64,000 nucleotides of DNA from Streptomyces goshikiensis (GCF_014650555.1 NZ_BMVE01000005.1:62001-126000); one strand, 5' to 3'. Counted from the stretch's first letter, positions 1-8,285 are shown. Program-made: numbers and translations. The notes: generated by a model from the sequence alone, not told the origin.

Positions 1-379
1 CCGCACGCCGCTGGCCGCCGGGCTGCTCACGGCCCACGAGACGCTGCGGATCGAGCGGCTGCGGGACCCGAGCCGGCGGCCGCTGCTGGTCGTCGTCACC
101 GACGGCCGGGCCACCTCGGCCGGGGCGCTCGGCGGGGACCCCCGTGAGCTGTCGCGGCGCAGCGCCCGGATGCTCGCGGCCGAGGGGGTCGCCTCGGTGG
201 TCGTCGACTGCGAGTCGGGGCCGGTCCGGCTGGGGCTGGCCGGGGTGCTGGCCGCCGACCTGGGCGGGCCCGCCGTCTCCCTCGACGGGCTGCGGGCCGA
301 CTCGCTTGCCGGGCTCGTGAAGAACGTACGTACCGCAGTGACCTCTCAGTCATCCCACACCAACAGGAGGGCCGCGTAA
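1..379 (+). CDS. Mg/Co-chelatase-type subunit with VWA domain, C-terminal part only (5'-truncated by the window edge)
   Basis: The reading frame is open from base 2 to the TAA at 377-379, leaving about 125 residues. They match the end of a von Willebrand A domain of ChlD/BchD-type chelatase subunits: a buried strand PLLVVVTDGRAT, then an alternating helix/strand tail (SVVVDCESGP, GLAADL-like segments). In this family the VWA subunit works with an AAA+ subunit on a CobN or ChlH catalytic subunit to insert a metal into a tetrapyrrole. The stop overlaps the next start by one base (TAATG), so it is translationally coupled to cobO. That context makes cobaltochelatase more likely than magnesium chelatase. 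The MIDAS motif and AAA+ part lie upstream of the window, so the exact subtype cannot be read here. Confidence 0.8.
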   Translation, partial: RTPLAAGLLTAHETLRIERLRDPSRRPLLVVVTDGRATSAGALGGDPRELSRRSARMLAAEGVASVVVDCESGPVRLGLAGVLAADLGGPAVSLDGLRADSLAGLVKNVRTAVTSQSSHTNRRAA

Positions 380-978
380 TGCCGCAGGGACAGCCGACCA
401 GCGTTCCGGACGACGGGCTCACGACGCGCCAGCGGCGCAACCGCCCGCTCGTCTTCGTCCACACCGGCCCGGGCAAGGGCAAGTCGACGGCGGCCTTCGG
501 GCTGGCGCTGCGCGCGTGGAACCAGGGCTGGCCGATCGGGGTGTTCCAGTTCGTCAAGTCGGCGAAGTGGAAGGTCGGCGAGGAGAACGCGCTCAAGGTG
601 CTGGGCGCCTCCGGCGAGGGCGGCTCCGTCGTCTGGCACAAGATGGGCGAGGGCTGGTCCTGGGTCCAGCGCGACGCGCAGCTCGACAACGAGCAGGCGG
701 CGAAGGAGGGCTGGGAGCAGGTCAAGCGCGATCTGGCGGCCGAGACCCACAAGCTGTACGTGCTGGACGAGTTCGCGTACCCCATGCACTGGGGCTGGAT
801 CGACGTGGACGAGGTCATCGAGGTGCTGCGCGACCGCCCGGGTACGCAGCACGTGGTGATCACGGGCCGCAACGCGCCGGAGAAGCTGGTGGAGTTCGCG
901 GACCTGGTCACCGAGATGACCAAGGTCAAGCACCCCATGGACGCCGGCCAGAAGGGCCAGAAGGGCATCGAGTGGTGA
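379..978 (+). CDS. cobO: Cob(I)alamin / corrinoid adenosyltransferase CobO
   Basis: The 199-residue product has the usual length of the CobO/BtuR/CobA adenosyltransferase family, which moves the adenosyl group of ATP to the cobalt of cob(I)yrinate or cobalamin in the cytoplasm. A P-loop GPGKGKST lies near residue 30 behind strand LVFVHT; the family WDWGWIDVDEV-type segment appears as HWGWIDVDEVIEVLRDRPG, followed by VVITGRNAPEKLVEFADLVTEM. The start ATG overlaps the preceding stop, and the gene ends with TGA inside the start region of cobB, so three coupled genes form the visible part of the operon. No B12 riboswitch is visible in this window; if the operon has one it is further upstream. Confidence 0.95.
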   Translation: MPQGQPTSVPDDGLTTRQRRNRPLVFVHTGPGKGKSTAAFGLALRAWNQGWPIGVFQFVKSAKWKVGEENALKVLGASGEGGSVVWHKMGEGWSWVQRDAQLDNEQAAKEGWEQVKRDLAAETHKLYVLDEFAYPMHWGWIDVDEVIEVLRDRPGTQHVVITGRNAPEKLVEFADLVTEMTKVKHPMDAGQKGQKGIEW

Positions 979-2420
979 GTTCCGTGAACATCCCGCGCCT
1001 GGTCATCGCCGCGCCGTCGTCCGGCAGCGGCAAGACCACCGTCGCGACGGGCCTGATGGCGGCCTTCTCGGAGCGCGGCCTCGCCGTGTCCCCGCACAAG
1101 GCCGGGCCCGACTACATCGACCCGGGCTACCACGCGCTGGCCACGGGGCGGCCCGGGCGGAACCTGGACGCCTTCATGTGCGGGCCGGAGCTGGTCGCTC
1201 CGCTGTTCGCGCACGGGGCGGCGGGGTGCGACCTGGCGGTGGTCGAGGGCGTCATGGGGCTCTACGACGGGGCGGCGGGGCGGGGCGAGCTGGCATCGAC
1301 GGCGCAGGTGGCGAAGCTGCTGCGGGCGCCGGTGGTGCTGGTCGTCGACGCCTCGTCGCAGTCGCGGTCGGTGGCGGCGCTGGTGCACGGCTTCGCCTCC
1401 TTCGACCCCCAGGTGCGGCTCGGGGGCGTGATCTTGAACAAGGTGGGCTCCGACCGGCACGAGGCGATGCTGCGGGAGGCGCTGGAGGAGGCCGGGATGC
1501 CGGTCCTCGGCGTCCTGCGGCGGGCGCCGCAGGTCGCGGCGCCGTCACGGCACCTGGGGCTGGTCCCGGTCGCGGAGCGGCGCGCGGACGCGGTGTCCTC
1601 GGTCGCCGCCCTGGCCGACCAGGTCCGCGCGGGCTGCGACCTGGAGGCCCTGCTGGCCCTGGCGCGGACGGCGCCGGCGCTGGCCTGCGAGGCCTGGTCG
1701 CCGGAGCCGGCGATCTCGGCCTCGCCGGCGTTCGAGGCGCGGGATCCGGGGCGGAGCTCCGGCGGCCGGCCGGTGATCGCCGTTGCCGGAGGGGCCGCCT
1801 TCACGTTCTCCTACGCCGAGCACGCGGAGCTGCTCACCGCCGCCGGGGCGGAGGTCGTCACCTTCGACCCGCTGCGCGACGAGGCGCTCCCCGCCGGCAC
1901 CTCCGGCCTGGTGATCGGCGGCGGGTTCCCCGAGGTGTACGCGCCGGAGCTGTCGGCGAACGAGCCGCTGCGCAGGGCCGTCGCCGACTTCGCCGCGGCC
2001 GGCGGCCCGGTCGCCGCGGAGTGCGCCGGGCTGCTGTACCTGGCCCGTTCGCTGGACGGCAAGCCGATGTGCGGGGTCCTCGACGCCGACGCGCGGATGT
2101 CGGAGCGGCTCACGCTCGGCTACCGGGAGGCGGTGGCGGTCTCCGACAGCGCGCTCGCCGCCACCGGCACCCGGCTGCGGGGGCACGAGTTCCACCGGAC
2201 GGTGATCGAGCCCGGTTCCGGAGCCGCGCCGGCGTGGGGGTTCACGCGTCCCGAGCGCCGCGTCGAGGGCTTCGTACAGCAGGGCGTGCACGCCAGCTAC
2301 CTGCACACGCACTGGGCGGCGGAGCCGTCCGTGGCCCTCCGCTTCACCGGGGCGGCGGCCGAGGCTGCGGCGGAGGCGGCAGCGGTGGCGAAGGCGGCAG
2401 CGGTGGCCGTCCACCCGTGA
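975..2420 (+). CDS. cobB: Cobyrinate a,c-diamide synthase
   Basis: A 481-residue glutamine-dependent, ATP-using amidase that amidates carboxylates a and c of (hydrogeno)cobyrinate. The N-terminal dethiobiotin-synthetase-like domain opens with VIAAPSSGSGKTTVATG (P-loop) and contains HKAGPDYIDPGYH and the VVEGVMGLYDG motif. The C-terminal class I glutamine amidotransferase domain carries IGGGFPEVYAPEL and the nucleophile AAECAGLLYLAR (Cys about 350), with HEFHRT and a terminal SYLHTHW. I chose GTG at 975, which overlaps the cobO stop (GTGA); GTG 972 and GTG 984 are in frame and also possible. The extreme C-terminus is an Ala/Glu-rich repeat of no obvious function. CbiA is the alternative name in the anaerobic pathway; sequence alone does not tell which pathway is used. 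Confidence 0.94.
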   Translation: MSSVNIPRLVIAAPSSGSGKTTVATGLMAAFSERGLAVSPHKAGPDYIDPGYHALATGRPGRNLDAFMCGPELVAPLFAHGAAGCDLAVVEGVMGLYDGAAGRGELASTAQVAKLLRAPVVLVVDASSQSRSVAALVHGFASFDPQVRLGGVILNKVGSDRHEAMLREALEEAGMPVLGVLRRAPQVAAPSRHLGLVPVAERRADAVSSVAALADQVRAGCDLEALLALARTAPALACEAWSPEPAISASPAFEARDPGRSSGGRPVIAVAGGAAFTFSYAEHAELLTAAGAEVVTFDPLRDEALPAGTSGLVIGGGFPEVYAPELSANEPLRRAVADFAAAGGPVAAECAGLLYLARSLDGKPMCGVLDADARMSERLTLGYREAVAVSDSALAATGTRLRGHEFHRTVIEPGSGAAPAWGFTRPERRVEGFVQQGVHASYLHTHWAAEPSVALRFTGAAAEAAAEAAAVAKAAAVAVHP

Positions 2421-2422
2421 GT

Positions 2423-3148
2423 TCAGTCCGCGAGGCCCACCACGAGCCAGATCCCGGCCACCCCGCCCACCGTGCACATCAGCGTGGACAGGGCGGGGTG
2501 CTCGTGGTGCGCCTCGGGCAGGATCTCGGCGGCGGCCAGGTACAGCAGGACGCCCCCGAAGAACCCGAGGTACGCCCCGAGCGGTTCCTCCGGAAGGGTG
2601 AACAGCAAGGTGGAGGCCGCGCCCACCACCGGGGCGACGGCGTCCGCGAAGAGCATCATCAGGGCCTTGCGGCGCTCGTTCCCGTAGAGCCGGGTGAGGG
2701 TGTACGTGTTGAACCCGTCGGCGAAGTCGTGGGTGATGACGGCCAGCGCCACGGCGACGCCCATGCCTCCGCCGACCTGGAAGGCCGCGCCGAGGGCGAC
2801 CCCGTCGGCGAGGCTGTGGCCGACCATCGCGGCGGCCGCCGTCAGCCCCACCTGGGGCACCCGGGCGCCGTTCTCGGCGCCGTGCGCGGCCTGACGTACC
2901 GCCAGCAGGCGTTCCACGACGTGCGCGACCAGGAACCCGGCCACGAAGAGCAGCAGGGCGAGCGGGACCCCGAACACCTCGCGGCCCGCCGCGTGCAGCG
3001 ACTCCGGGAGCAGGTCGAGGCCGACGACGCCCAGCATCAGCCCGCCGGCGAGGCCCAGCACGAGGTGGCGGCGGTCGGTGACGCGTTGCGCCGTCCATCC
3101 GCCCGCCAGGGTCATCAGGAACGCGCCCAACGCCACGATCACGGCCAT
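2423..3148 (-). CDS. ZIP family divalent metal transporter
   Basis: A 241-residue membrane protein with about eight hydrophobic segments. The ZIP metal-site motifs are clear: VGHSLADGVALG in the fourth-segment position and ITHDFADGFNTYTL in the paired position, the usual H-x-L/F-x-D-G metal-binding signatures. It probably imports zinc or a related divalent ion across the cytoplasmic membrane. The ATG at 3148 is preceded by AGGGG and begins a hydrophobic helix; a longer reading to 3208 adds 20 unconvincing residues. It is convergent with cobB (2 bases apart) and divergent from the CobE-CobC fusion. Position beside corrinoid genes suggests a cobalt or zinc role, but that is inference; no Zur-type box is visible upstream. 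Confidence 0.85.
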   Translation of the reverse strand: MAVIVALGAFLMTLAGGWTAQRVTDRRHLVLGLAGGLMLGVVGLDLLPESLHAAGREVFGVPLALLLFVAGFLVAHVVERLLAVRQAAHGAENGARVPQVGLTAAAAMVGHSLADGVALGAAFQVGGGMGVAVALAVITHDFADGFNTYTLTRLYGNERRKALMMLFADAVAPVVGAASTLLFTLPEEPLGAYLGFFGGVLLYLAAAEILPEAHHEHPALSTLMCTVGGVAGIWLVVGLAD

Positions 3149-3237
3149 GTTCCCCTGAATACCGACTGCCGGCCGCGCGCGCACGTCCCCGCGCGGGTGG
3201 CGGGACATGAACTGTTGACGAGGGAAGGGTGATCCCG

Positions 3238-4659
3238 GTGGGCGAGTACGCGACGCGGCTGGTGGTCGGGGTCGGTGGCCGCGCGGGGGTCTCGGTCTCC
3301 GAGGTGTGCGCGCTGGTCGAGGAGACGCTGCGCGCGGCCGGGCTGGCCACGGAGGCGGTGACGGCGCTGGCCACGCTGGACGCGAAGACCGGGGAGGCGG
3401 GGATCGCGGGAGCGGCGGAACGTTTCGGCGTACCCCTGATCGGCTACCCCGCCGAGGAACTGGCCGCGGTCGAGGTGCCGCAGCCCTCCGAGGCCGTACG
3501 GGAGGCCACCGGGACCCCCTCGGTGGCGGAGGCCGCGGCGCTCGCGGGGGGCGGGGAACTCCTCGTACCCAAACGGCGGTCGGCGGCGGCTACCTGCGCG
3601 GTGGCCACGGCACACGCGCACGACCTGCGCCACCACGGGGACGCGGAGGTCCTGGACACCGGCGGCGCGCTGGTGGACCTGGCGGTGAACGTACGGTCGG
3701 ACACGCCGCCGGAGTGGCTCAAGCGGAGGATCGCCGACTCCCTCGGGGACCTGGCCGCGTACCCGGACGGCCGGGCGGCCCGCGCGGCGGTCGCGGGGCG
3801 GCACGGGCTGCCGGTCGAGCGGGTGCTGCTGACGGCCGGGGCGGCGGAGGCGTTCGTCCTGCTCGCGCGCGCCCTGGGCGCCGTACGGCCGGTCGTGGTG
3901 CACCCGCAGTTCACGGAGCCGGAGGCGGCCCTGCGGGACGCCGGGCTCCGGGTGCGGCGGGTGGTCCTGAAGGCGGCGGACGGGTTCCGGCTGGACCCGG
4001 CGGCGGTACCGGAGGACGCCGACCTGGTGGTGGTCGGCAACCCGACCAACCCGACGTCGGTGCTGCACCCGGCGGACACGCTGGCCGCGCTGGCCCGGCC
4101 GGGCCGGATCCTGGTGGTGGACGAGGCGTTCATGGACGCCGTCCCGGGCGAGCGGGAGGCCCTGGCCGGGCGGATGGACGTCCCCGGGCTGGTCGTCCTG
4201 CGGAGCCTGACCAAGACCTGGGGGCTCGCGGGGCTGCGGATCGGCTACGTACTGGCCGAGCCGGAGGTGATCGCGAGGCTGGCGGCGGCGCAGCCGCTGT
4301 GGCCGGTGTCGACGCCGGCGCTGGTGGCGGCCGAGGCCTGTGTGGCCCCGGCGGCGCTGGCGGAGGCGGAGGCGGTGGCCCGGCAGGTCGCGGTGGACCG
4401 GGCGCACCTGCTGGCGGGGCTCGCGGAGTTCGAGGAGATCACGGTGTCCGGGGTCGCGGAGGGCCCGTTCGTCCTGATCCGGGTGGCGGGCGCCGCGGAG
4501 GTCCGCACCCGGCTGCGCGCCCTGGGCTTCGCCGTCCGCCGCGGCGACACCTTCCCGGGGCTGGACTCCTCCTGGCTCCGCCTCGCGGTCCGCGACCGCG
4601 CGACGACGGGCCGCCTGCTCCAGGCCCTCGACCACGCCCTCGCGCTCGCGGCGCGCTGA
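3238..4659 (+). CDS. cobC: CobE/CbiG-C domain fused to CobC (threonine-phosphate decarboxylase-like PLP enzyme)
   Basis: A 473-residue two-domain protein. Residues about 7-123 resemble the CobE/CbiG C-terminal domain: VVGVGGRAGVS at the start, then ALATLDAKTGEAGI and IGYPAEELAAV. Residues about 136-473 are a fold-type I aminotransferase: GNPTNPTSVLHP, the Asp-containing VVDEAFMDAVPG, and the PLP lysine in SLTKTWGLAGLRIGYV (Lys about 326). CobC/CobD enzymes make the aminopropanol arm of cobalamin from threonine phosphate; CobE and CbiG act on precorrin-5A in ring contraction. GTG 3238 lies 9 bases after GGAAGG; GTG 3229 is in frame but abuts that sequence. The enzyme's exact substrate is inferred. 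Confidence 0.85.
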   Translation: MGEYATRLVVGVGGRAGVSVSEVCALVEETLRAAGLATEAVTALATLDAKTGEAGIAGAAERFGVPLIGYPAEELAAVEVPQPSEAVREATGTPSVAEAAALAGGGELLVPKRRSAAATCAVATAHAHDLRHHGDAEVLDTGGALVDLAVNVRSDTPPEWLKRRIADSLGDLAAYPDGRAARAAVAGRHGLPVERVLLTAGAAEAFVLLARALGAVRPVVVHPQFTEPEAALRDAGLRVRRVVLKAADGFRLDPAAVPEDADLVVVGNPTNPTSVLHPADTLAALARPGRILVVDEAFMDAVPGEREALAGRMDVPGLVVLRSLTKTWGLAGLRIGYVLAEPEVIARLAAAQPLWPVSTPALVAAEACVAPAALAEAEAVARQVAVDRAHLLAGLAEFEEITVSGVAEGPFVLIRVAGAAEVRTRLRALGFAVRRGDTFPGLDSSWLRLAVRDRATTGRLLQALDHALALAAR

Positions 4660-4735
4660 ACCCCCTTCGGCGCTGCGGCAGTCATATTGCGCGATGATCT
4701 GACTGACACGCAGGTCAATTCCGGGGGGACAAGAA

Positions 4736-5950
4736 ATGAAGGCATCGGCCAGGATAGCCGCGGCCGTGGCCGGGCTGGCGGTCGTGGGCGGCGGGATCTA
4801 CGCCGTCCCGACGCTGCTCGACAAGGGCGGCGCGGGCGCCGGGGAGCAGCGGCTCCAGGGGAAGCCGGGGGGCAAGTCCGCCGCCCCCGCGTCCGGGGGG
4901 AAGCCGTTCACCCTCGTCGCGACGGGCGACATCATCCCGTACCCGTCGATCATCGAGCGCTCGGCCACCGACGCCGGCGGCAAGGGCCACGACTTCCGCA
5001 GGATACTCGCGGGCGTGAAGCCCGTCGTCTCCGCCGCCGACGTGGCGATATGCCACCACGAGATCCCGTACGCGGAGCCCGGCGGCCCCTACACCGGCTA
5101 CCCCACCTTCAAGGCCCCGCACGAGCTGGCCGACGCCCTCAAGGACGCGGGGTACGAGAGCTGTTCGACGGCCTCGAACCACACGCTCGACGCCGGTTAC
5201 GCCGGTCTCGCCCGCACGCTCGACCACCTCGACCGGGTCGGCGTCAAGCACGTGGGATCCGCCCGCAGCGCCGAGGAGGCGAAGGCTCCCGCCCTGCTCG
5301 CCGCCGGCGGTGCGAAGATCGCCCAGCTGTCGTACACGTACGGCACCAACGGCATTCCGCTCCCCCAGGACAAGCCCTGGTCCGTCAACCTGATCGACCA
5401 GAAGCGGATCGTGGAGGACGCCCGCGCCGCCCGCGCGGCCGGTGCGCAGGTGGTCGTGCTCAGCGTGCACTGGGGCACCGAGTGGCAGACGGCGCCCGAC
5501 CAGCAGCAGCGCGAGCTGGCCCAGGCACTGACCGCCTCCAAGGGGGCGGACGGCCTCCCCGACATCGATCTGATCATCGGCACGCACAACCACGTGCCCC
5601 AGCCCTACGAGAAGATCAACGGGACCTGGGTGGTCTTCGGCATGGGTGACCAGGTCGCCAGCTTCGTCCCGGCCGACAAGCTGCGCGGCAACCAGTCCTC
5701 GATCCCCCGCTTCACCTTCTCGCCGGCGGCCTCGCACCCGGGCCGCTGGGAGGTCACGAAGGCCGAGTACCTGACCCAGTACTCGGACATGGGCCCGCCG
5801 TTCCGTGTCGTCTGCGCCTCCTGCGCCCCCGGCGACAGCGGCATCGGCGCGGCCAAGCAGAAGGAGTACGCGGCGATCGACAAGCAGGTCACCACGGCCG
5901 TGATGTCACGCGGCGCCGGTGATCAGGGCCTGGAGCACGCCACCCGCTGA
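4736..5950 (+). CDS. CapA family (poly-gamma-glutamate capsule type) metallophosphatase-fold protein, exported
   Basis: The 404-residue product starts with a signal sequence or membrane anchor (KASARIAAAVAGLAVVGGGIYA) and a Gly/Ala/Lys-rich linker to about residue 58. The CapA fold follows: VATGDIIPYPSIIERS, the acidic/His segment ADVAICHHEIPY, TASNHTLDAGYAGLARTLDHL, VVVLSVHWGTEW and IIGTHNHVPQPYEKINGTWVVFGMGD, which are the metal-binding motifs of this calcineurin-like family. CapA proteins are linked to poly-gamma-glutamate export, but many actinobacterial members have no proven role. No capBC genes are nearby, so a capsule is unlikely here. ATG 4736 follows GGGGGGAC. It converges on the LAETG gene with a 6-base gap. 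Confidence 0.85.
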   Translation: MKASARIAAAVAGLAVVGGGIYAVPTLLDKGGAGAGEQRLQGKPGGKSAAPASGGKPFTLVATGDIIPYPSIIERSATDAGGKGHDFRRILAGVKPVVSAADVAICHHEIPYAEPGGPYTGYPTFKAPHELADALKDAGYESCSTASNHTLDAGYAGLARTLDHLDRVGVKHVGSARSAEEAKAPALLAAGGAKIAQLSYTYGTNGIPLPQDKPWSVNLIDQKRIVEDARAARAAGAQVVVLSVHWGTEWQTAPDQQQRELAQALTASKGADGLPDIDLIIGTHNHVPQPYEKINGTWVVFGMGDQVASFVPADKLRGNQSSIPRFTFSPAASHPGRWEVTKAEYLTQYSDMGPPFRVVCASCAPGDSGIGAAKQKEYAAIDKQVTTAVMSRGAGDQGLEHATR

Positions 5951-5956
5951 CGGCTC

Positions 5957-6877
5957 CTACGAGGCGCGGCCGCGCCGGGCCACCACCAGCGCGCCCGCGC
6001 CGGCGCCGAGCAGCAGCACCCCGCCGCCCACCGCGTACGGGGTGAGGAAGCCGCCGCCGGTCTCGGCCAGGTTGGCCCGGCTCGCTGCGGGCGCGGTGGT
6101 ACCGGCGGCCGCGGGGGCCACCGCCTGCGGCTTGACGTCGGACTTCGCGGCCGGGTCCGGCCCCGGCGCCTTCGGGGTCTCGCAGTGCGCCTCGGCCAGC
6201 ACGATCTCGCCGTCGACCTGGGCGACGTTCAGGTCGAGCGGGTTGACCGACACCTTGAGCCGCAGCGCGGCCGCGGCCGCCGTGGCCGAGGTGGTGCGGG
6301 TCCCGGACAGCTCCAGGGTGACCGCGCCCACCTTCGGCACCTCGACCTTGGTGGGACCGCCGACCGAGAGGGTGACCTTCTTGCCGAACACGGTCACGGC
6401 CCCGAGCGCGTTCGCGCTCGCCTCCGGATTGCGGCCCGCCTCGCACACCGCCTTGGAGCTGACCTTCTCCACCTCGATCAGCGAGAGCAGCGGCAGCCCC
6501 GGCACGTGCACCTTGGCGTTGACGAGGTTCGCCTCCGCCTCGGCGCGGCGGTCGTCCGCCGTGGCCTTGGAGTTGGCCACGTCCGCGCGCAGCACGCTGA
6601 CCGCGTTTCCGCCCTCGACCCCGTCCAGGGTCACGGTGAGCGCGGTCTTCGCGGCCGTCTCCGGGGCGCTGACCTCGTTGAGTTCGGTCTTCAGCGGGAC
6701 GTGCACGGTGTTGAGGAGGGCGACGTCGAGGTCGGCGCGCAGGACGACGGCCCCGGCCTTGCCCTCGCGTCCGGTGGGGCCGCCTCCGGTGGCCAGGGCC
6801 GGCGGCGCGGTGAGCAGGGCGACCGCTCCCGTGGCGAGCAGTGCGGCCGCGGGCATGCGGAAGGCGTTGCTGTTCAA
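5957..6877 (-). CDS. LAETG-anchored surface protein (SCO1860-type)
   Basis: A 306-residue protein with a signal peptide (FRMPAAALLATGAVALLTAPPALATG), a body rich in Ala, Val and Thr, and a C-terminal sorting signal: LAETG at residues 270-274, a hydrophobic helix VGGGVLLLGAGAGALVVA and the positive tail RRGRAS. LAxTG is the class E sortase motif of actinobacteria, so the protein is expected to be linked to peptidoglycan. I favour a TTG start at 6877, ten bases after GGGGG; a frame to 7051 would put 58 polar, Arg-rich residues before the signal peptide. No sortase lies in the window. The function is unknown. A perfect 23-bp palindrome lies about 150 bases upstream. Confidence 0.82.
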   Translation of the reverse strand: MNSNAFRMPAAALLATGAVALLTAPPALATGGGPTGREGKAGAVVLRADLDVALLNTVHVPLKTELNEVSAPETAAKTALTVTLDGVEGGNAVSVLRADVANSKATADDRRAEAEANLVNAKVHVPGLPLLSLIEVEKVSSKAVCEAGRNPEASANALGAVTVFGKKVTLSVGGPTKVEVPKVGAVTLELSGTRTTSATAAAAALRLKVSVNPLDLNVAQVDGEIVLAEAHCETPKAPGPDPAAKSDVKPQAVAPAAAGTTAPAASRANLAETGGGFLTPYAVGGGVLLLGAGAGALVVARRGRAS

Positions 6878-7023
6878 GGTGGTGGAACCCCCGGGGAGAT
6901 GGGTGCCGTCGCGCCGCCGATGAGGGGACATCGCGCGCCGACGGCTTCGGCTCCGGGAATCTTTACGTACTGCGAGTGAACGGGCGCACGCCTGACGTGA
7001 CTTCACTCCAAAGGGTGGTTTCC

Positions 7024-7046
7024 GCTCATGAATTCGATTCATGAGC
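7024..7046. promoter_or_regulatory. Perfect 23-bp palindrome, candidate operator
   Basis: Arms GCTCATGAAT (7024-7033) and ATTCATGAGC (7037-7046) are exact reverse complements around TCG. The element is AT-richer than its surroundings and has no T-run, so it looks like a protein-binding site rather than a terminator. It lies about 150 bases upstream of the LAETG-protein start. A second, looser inverted pair, GAGTGAA (6974-6980) and TTCACTC (7002-7008), sits between it and the gene. Confidence 0.55.
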
Positions 7047-7093
7047 CCCACGGAGAACGGGAGTTCCCTCGCGCTTCGGAAGCACCGGGAGCG

Positions 7094-7114
7094 CCGGGAG
7101 CGCGACGCTCCCGG
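7094..7114 (-). terminator. Stem-loop terminator after the amidohydrolase gene
   Basis: CCGGGAGCG and CGCTCCCGG pair perfectly around CGA, 7 bases past the minus-strand stop at 7121. There is no long T-run, as is usual for Streptomyces terminators. Confidence 0.5.
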
Positions 7115-7120
7115 ACGCCC

Positions 7121-8221
7121 TCAGGCGCGGACCTTGCCGTCCACGACCACCCGCAGCGGCCGCGCCAGGGTGCGGACGTCCGCGCGCGGGTCGTCTCCGT
7201 AGACCACCAGGTCGGCGGGGGCGCCCTCGGTGAGACCAGGCCGGCCGAGCCACTCGCGCGCCGCCCAGGCCGTCGCAGAGAGCGCGTCCAGCGGCGGGAT
7301 GCCGGCCCGCACCAGCTCGGCGACCTCGGCGGCGACCAGCCCGTGCGGCAGGGAGCCGCCCGCGTCCGTGCCGACGTACACGGGGACGCCCGCGTCGTAA
7401 GCGGCCCGCACGGTGTCGTAGCGGCGGGCGTGGAGCCTTCGCATGTGGGCCGACCACACGGGGAACTTGGCGTCGCCGCCCGCCGCCAGCTTCGGGAACG
7501 TCGCGATGTTCACGAGGGTCGGGACGATCGCCACCCCGCGCTCCGCGAACAGCGGGATGGTGTCCTCGGTGAGCCCGGTGGCGTGCTCGACGCAGTCGAT
7601 GCCCGCCTCGACGAGGTCGCGCAGCGAGTCCTCCGCGAAGCAGTGCGCGGTGACCCGGGCGCCCAGCCGGTGGGCCTCGGCGATGGCCGCCTCCACCTCG
7701 GCGCGCGGCCAGCAGGCCGTCAGGTCGCCGGCGTCGCGGTCGATCCAGTCGCCGACCAGCTTCACCCAGCCGTCGCCGCGCCGGGCCTCGCGGCCCACGT
7801 ACTCGACGAGCTCGGCGGGCTCGATCTCGTGCGCGTAGTTGCGGATGTAGCGGCGGGTGCGGGCGATGTGCCGGCCGGCCCGGATGATCTTCGGCAGATC
7901 CTCCCGGTCGTCGATCCAGCGGGTGTCGGAGGGGGATCCGGCGTCGCGGATCAGCAGGGTGCCGGCGTCGCGGTCGGTGAGGGCCTGGGTCTCGGCGGTC
8001 TCCGCGTCGACCGGGCCGTGGGCATCCAGTCCCACGTGACAGTGCGCGTCGACCAGTCCGGGCAGGACCCAGCCGGTGACGGTGGTGATCTCGTGGGCGG
8101 CGGCGGAGCGCGGACGCTCGTACGCGACCCGGCCGCCCACCACCCAGAGCTCGTCGCGGACCTCGTCGGGCCCGACGAGCACCCGCCCCTTCACGTGCAG
8201 CACATCGCTCACATCGCTCAT
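7121..8221 (-). CDS. Amidohydrolase family protein (imidazolonepropionase-like)
   Basis: The 366-residue product shows the complete metal-binding set of the amidohydrolase superfamily in order: VDAHCHVG (HxH), a lysine in DGWVKLVGDWID, VTAHCFAED, DCVEHATGL and VYVGTDAGGS. A small beta-sandwich made of both termini (VLHVKGRVLVGPDE and LVVYGDDPRADV...VVVDGKVRA) brackets the barrel, as in imidazolonepropionase and related cyclic-amide hydrolases. The natural substrate cannot be deduced. The ATG at 8221 is preceded by TACAGT six bases upstream, which would give a leaderless or near-leaderless transcript. It is divergent from a class V aminotransferase-like gene with only 64 bases between, so the two may share control. 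Confidence 0.85.
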   Translation of the reverse strand: MSDVSDVLHVKGRVLVGPDEVRDELWVVGGRVAYERPRSAAAHEITTVTGWVLPGLVDAHCHVGLDAHGPVDAETAETQALTDRDAGTLLIRDAGSPSDTRWIDDREDLPKIIRAGRHIARTRRYIRNYAHEIEPAELVEYVGREARRGDGWVKLVGDWIDRDAGDLTACWPRAEVEAAIAEAHRLGARVTAHCFAEDSLRDLVEAGIDCVEHATGLTEDTIPLFAERGVAIVPTLVNIATFPKLAAGGDAKFPVWSAHMRRLHARRYDTVRAAYDAGVPVYVGTDAGGSLPHGLVAAEVAELVRAGIPPLDALSATAWAAREWLGRPGLTEGAPADLVVYGDDPRADVRTLARPLRVVVDGKVRA

Positions 8222-8285
8222 GTCGGCACTGTACGTGCGTGCTCGGTAGGCTCTGCCGGTAACCCCGGACGAAGAGAGCAGCACC

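Noticed and set aside
1..400. Cobalamin riboswitch for the cob operon
   Set aside because: The visible operon part has coupled genes without a leader; a riboswitch, if any, lies outside the window.
96..3374. Long minus-strand frames opposite cobO, cobB and the ZIP/CobC region
   Set aside because: They are Arg/Pro/Ala-rich shadows of well-supported plus-strand genes, with no motif or ribosome-binding site.
4736..5950. Poly-gamma-glutamate capsule locus
   Set aside because: CapA is present alone; capB and capC are absent, so no capsule system can be claimed.
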